The notes below the pieces were generated by a model. It saw nothing but the letters and a program-made list of their open reading frames with translations. It was not told the DNA's origin and did not search any database. From assembly GCF_004799285.1 (NCBI RefSeq), contig NZ_SSND01000001.1:1240001-1304000 (forward strand): a DNA stretch of 64,000 nucleotides, in the 5' to 3' direction. Both the position numbers and the translations under genes were made by a program. The DNA comes from Aliigemmobacter aestuarii. Its GTDB lineage: Bacteria > Pseudomonadota > Alphaproteobacteria > Rhodobacterales > Rhodobacteraceae. Shown here in pieces: positions 63,528 through 64,000 of this stretch (position 1 is its first letter; the number at the start of each line of letters is the position of its first letter).

Positions 63528-64000
63528 ATGGCTGGAACGGGAAAACGGCGCGCGCCACTGGTGGTGGACCGGCGATACGCAAACACGACAGGCGCGCCCA
63601 AGAAGGCCGAGCGCCGGTCGTCCGCGCCTGCCCCGCGCGGCCCGCGCCGCAAGCGCGGCCTGATCGGCGGGCTGGTCTTCGGCTTCTTCCACCTGATCTG
63701 GCGGATCGTCTGGGGCGTCAGCTGGCGGATCGGCGCCGTGGTGGCGATGATCCTTGCCGCCTCGACCTTCTATTTCTACTCGACGCTTCCGCCGGTGGCC
63801 GATCTTCTGGACGGGCGCGCGCGCGGATCGGTCACGCTTCTGGACCGCGAGGGCAAGGTCTTTGCCTGGCGAGGGGAAACCTTTGGCGGGCAGATCACAT
63901 CGGATACCGTCTCCGAACATCTGCGCAACGCGGTCATCGCGACCGAGGACAAGCGGTTCTATCGCCATTTCGGGATCAGCCCGCGCGGCATCGCCAGCGC
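63528..64000 (+). CDS. Class A penicillin-binding protein (PBP1A family), N-terminal part (cut by window edge)
   Basis: Bifunctional peptidoglycan glycosyltransferase/transpeptidase; only the first 157 codons are present. A basic cytoplasmic tail (KKAERRSSAPAPRGPRRKR) is followed by membrane helices (about residues 45-85, with GLVFGFFHLIWRIVWG and VVAMILAASTFYFYSTLPP). The start of the GT51 domain then appears, with SVTLLDREGKVFAWRGE and AVIATEDKRFYRHFGIS. EDxxFxxHxG is GT51 motif 1 and includes the catalytic Glu. The transpeptidase domain lies beyond the window. The ATG at 63528 is preceded by an AGGCGGAGC ribosome site. Confidence 0.9.
   Translation, partial: MAGTGKRRAPLVVDRRYANTTGAPKKAERRSSAPAPRGPRRKRGLIGGLVFGFFHLIWRIVWGVSWRIGAVVAMILAASTFYFYSTLPPVADLLDGRARGSVTLLDREGKVFAWRGETFGGQITSDTVSEHLRNAVIATEDKRFYRHFGISPRGIAS

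Overview
The window is a GC-rich, densely packed chromosomal segment of an alphaproteobacterium, most likely order Rhodobacterales (Rhodobacteraceae/Paracoccaceae). The evidence is the ChvGI/HprK/RapZ/EIIA/HPr cluster next to pckA, the folK-rpoZ-rsh-DUF2062-pdxJ-acpS-lepB-rnc-era-DUF1491-recO block, three tandem peptide deformylases, an (S)-methylsuccinyl-CoA dehydrogenase of the ethylmalonyl-CoA pathway, and small families such as DUF6473 and DUF3429. I see no rRNA, tRNA, phage, insertion sequence or CRISPR array. Most of the window is core or long-resident genes, with a few decayed or unusual spots.

Layout. 1-832: start of parC (minus). 0.98-3.3 kb: SH3-domain protein, short-chain dehydrogenase, small twin-membrane protein and PduO-type cobalamin adenosyltransferase. 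3.5-5.2 kb: etfBA, closed by a terminator. 5.3-8 kb: DUF6473 protein, 3-hydroxybutyryl-CoA dehydrogenase and an acyltransferase. 8-12.6 kb (minus): two-component system chvI-chvG followed by a permease-less regulatory PTS (hprK, rapZ, EIIA-Man type, HPr). 12.6-14.6 kb: divergent pckA behind a repeated operator-like motif. 14.6-20.3 kb: TauE exporter, mcd, an unknown protein, an extended SDR and an MFS protein. 20.4-29.5 kb (minus): conserved RNA/membrane/stringent-response block. 29.7-33.8 kb: NYN nuclease, ispH-DUF3429-rnhA-TRIC operon, TetR regulator with a perfect operator, GlsB-like protein. 33.9-36.3 kb (minus): fmt and three def paralogs. 36.6-44.6 kb: PatB-like lyase, unknown protein, cobD, RTX protein, smc and a GNAT acetyltransferase.

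44.6-46.9 kb is a ruined protocatechuate (beta-ketoadipate) locus: the IclR-type regulator has a stop codon and an internal deletion, pcaI and pcaJ are collapsed into one short fused frame, and only pcaF and the palindromic operator look intact. 47-49.4 kb: a sulfur/selenium-type membrane protein preceded by an ATTC-N8-GAAT site like those of persulfide-sensing repressors, then lrgAB. 49.4-51.8 kb: FMN reductase, then a divergent FAD oxidoreductase/MnmD pair that looks like MnmC split into two genes. 51.9-58.9 kb: two EamA transporters, a lytic transglycosylase, dapA, a proline-racemase-family protein lacking both usual active-site cysteines, a two-helix ion channel and smpB. 59-64 kb: glycine-zipper small protein, sseA, aromatic aminotransferase, amtB-glnK and the start of a class A penicillin-binding protein.

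Functionally the window joins acetyl-CoA assimilation and its electron transfer (mcd, etfBA, hbdA, cobalamin adenosylation, pckA gluconeogenesis) with global controls (ChvGI, regulatory PTS, Rsh, PII). The best leads are the split MnmC pair, the catalytically broken deformylase paralog, the decayed pca locus with its surviving operator, the candidate persulfide-responsive site, and several short in-phase tandem repeats between genes. All family assignments come from reading the translations; no database search was run.
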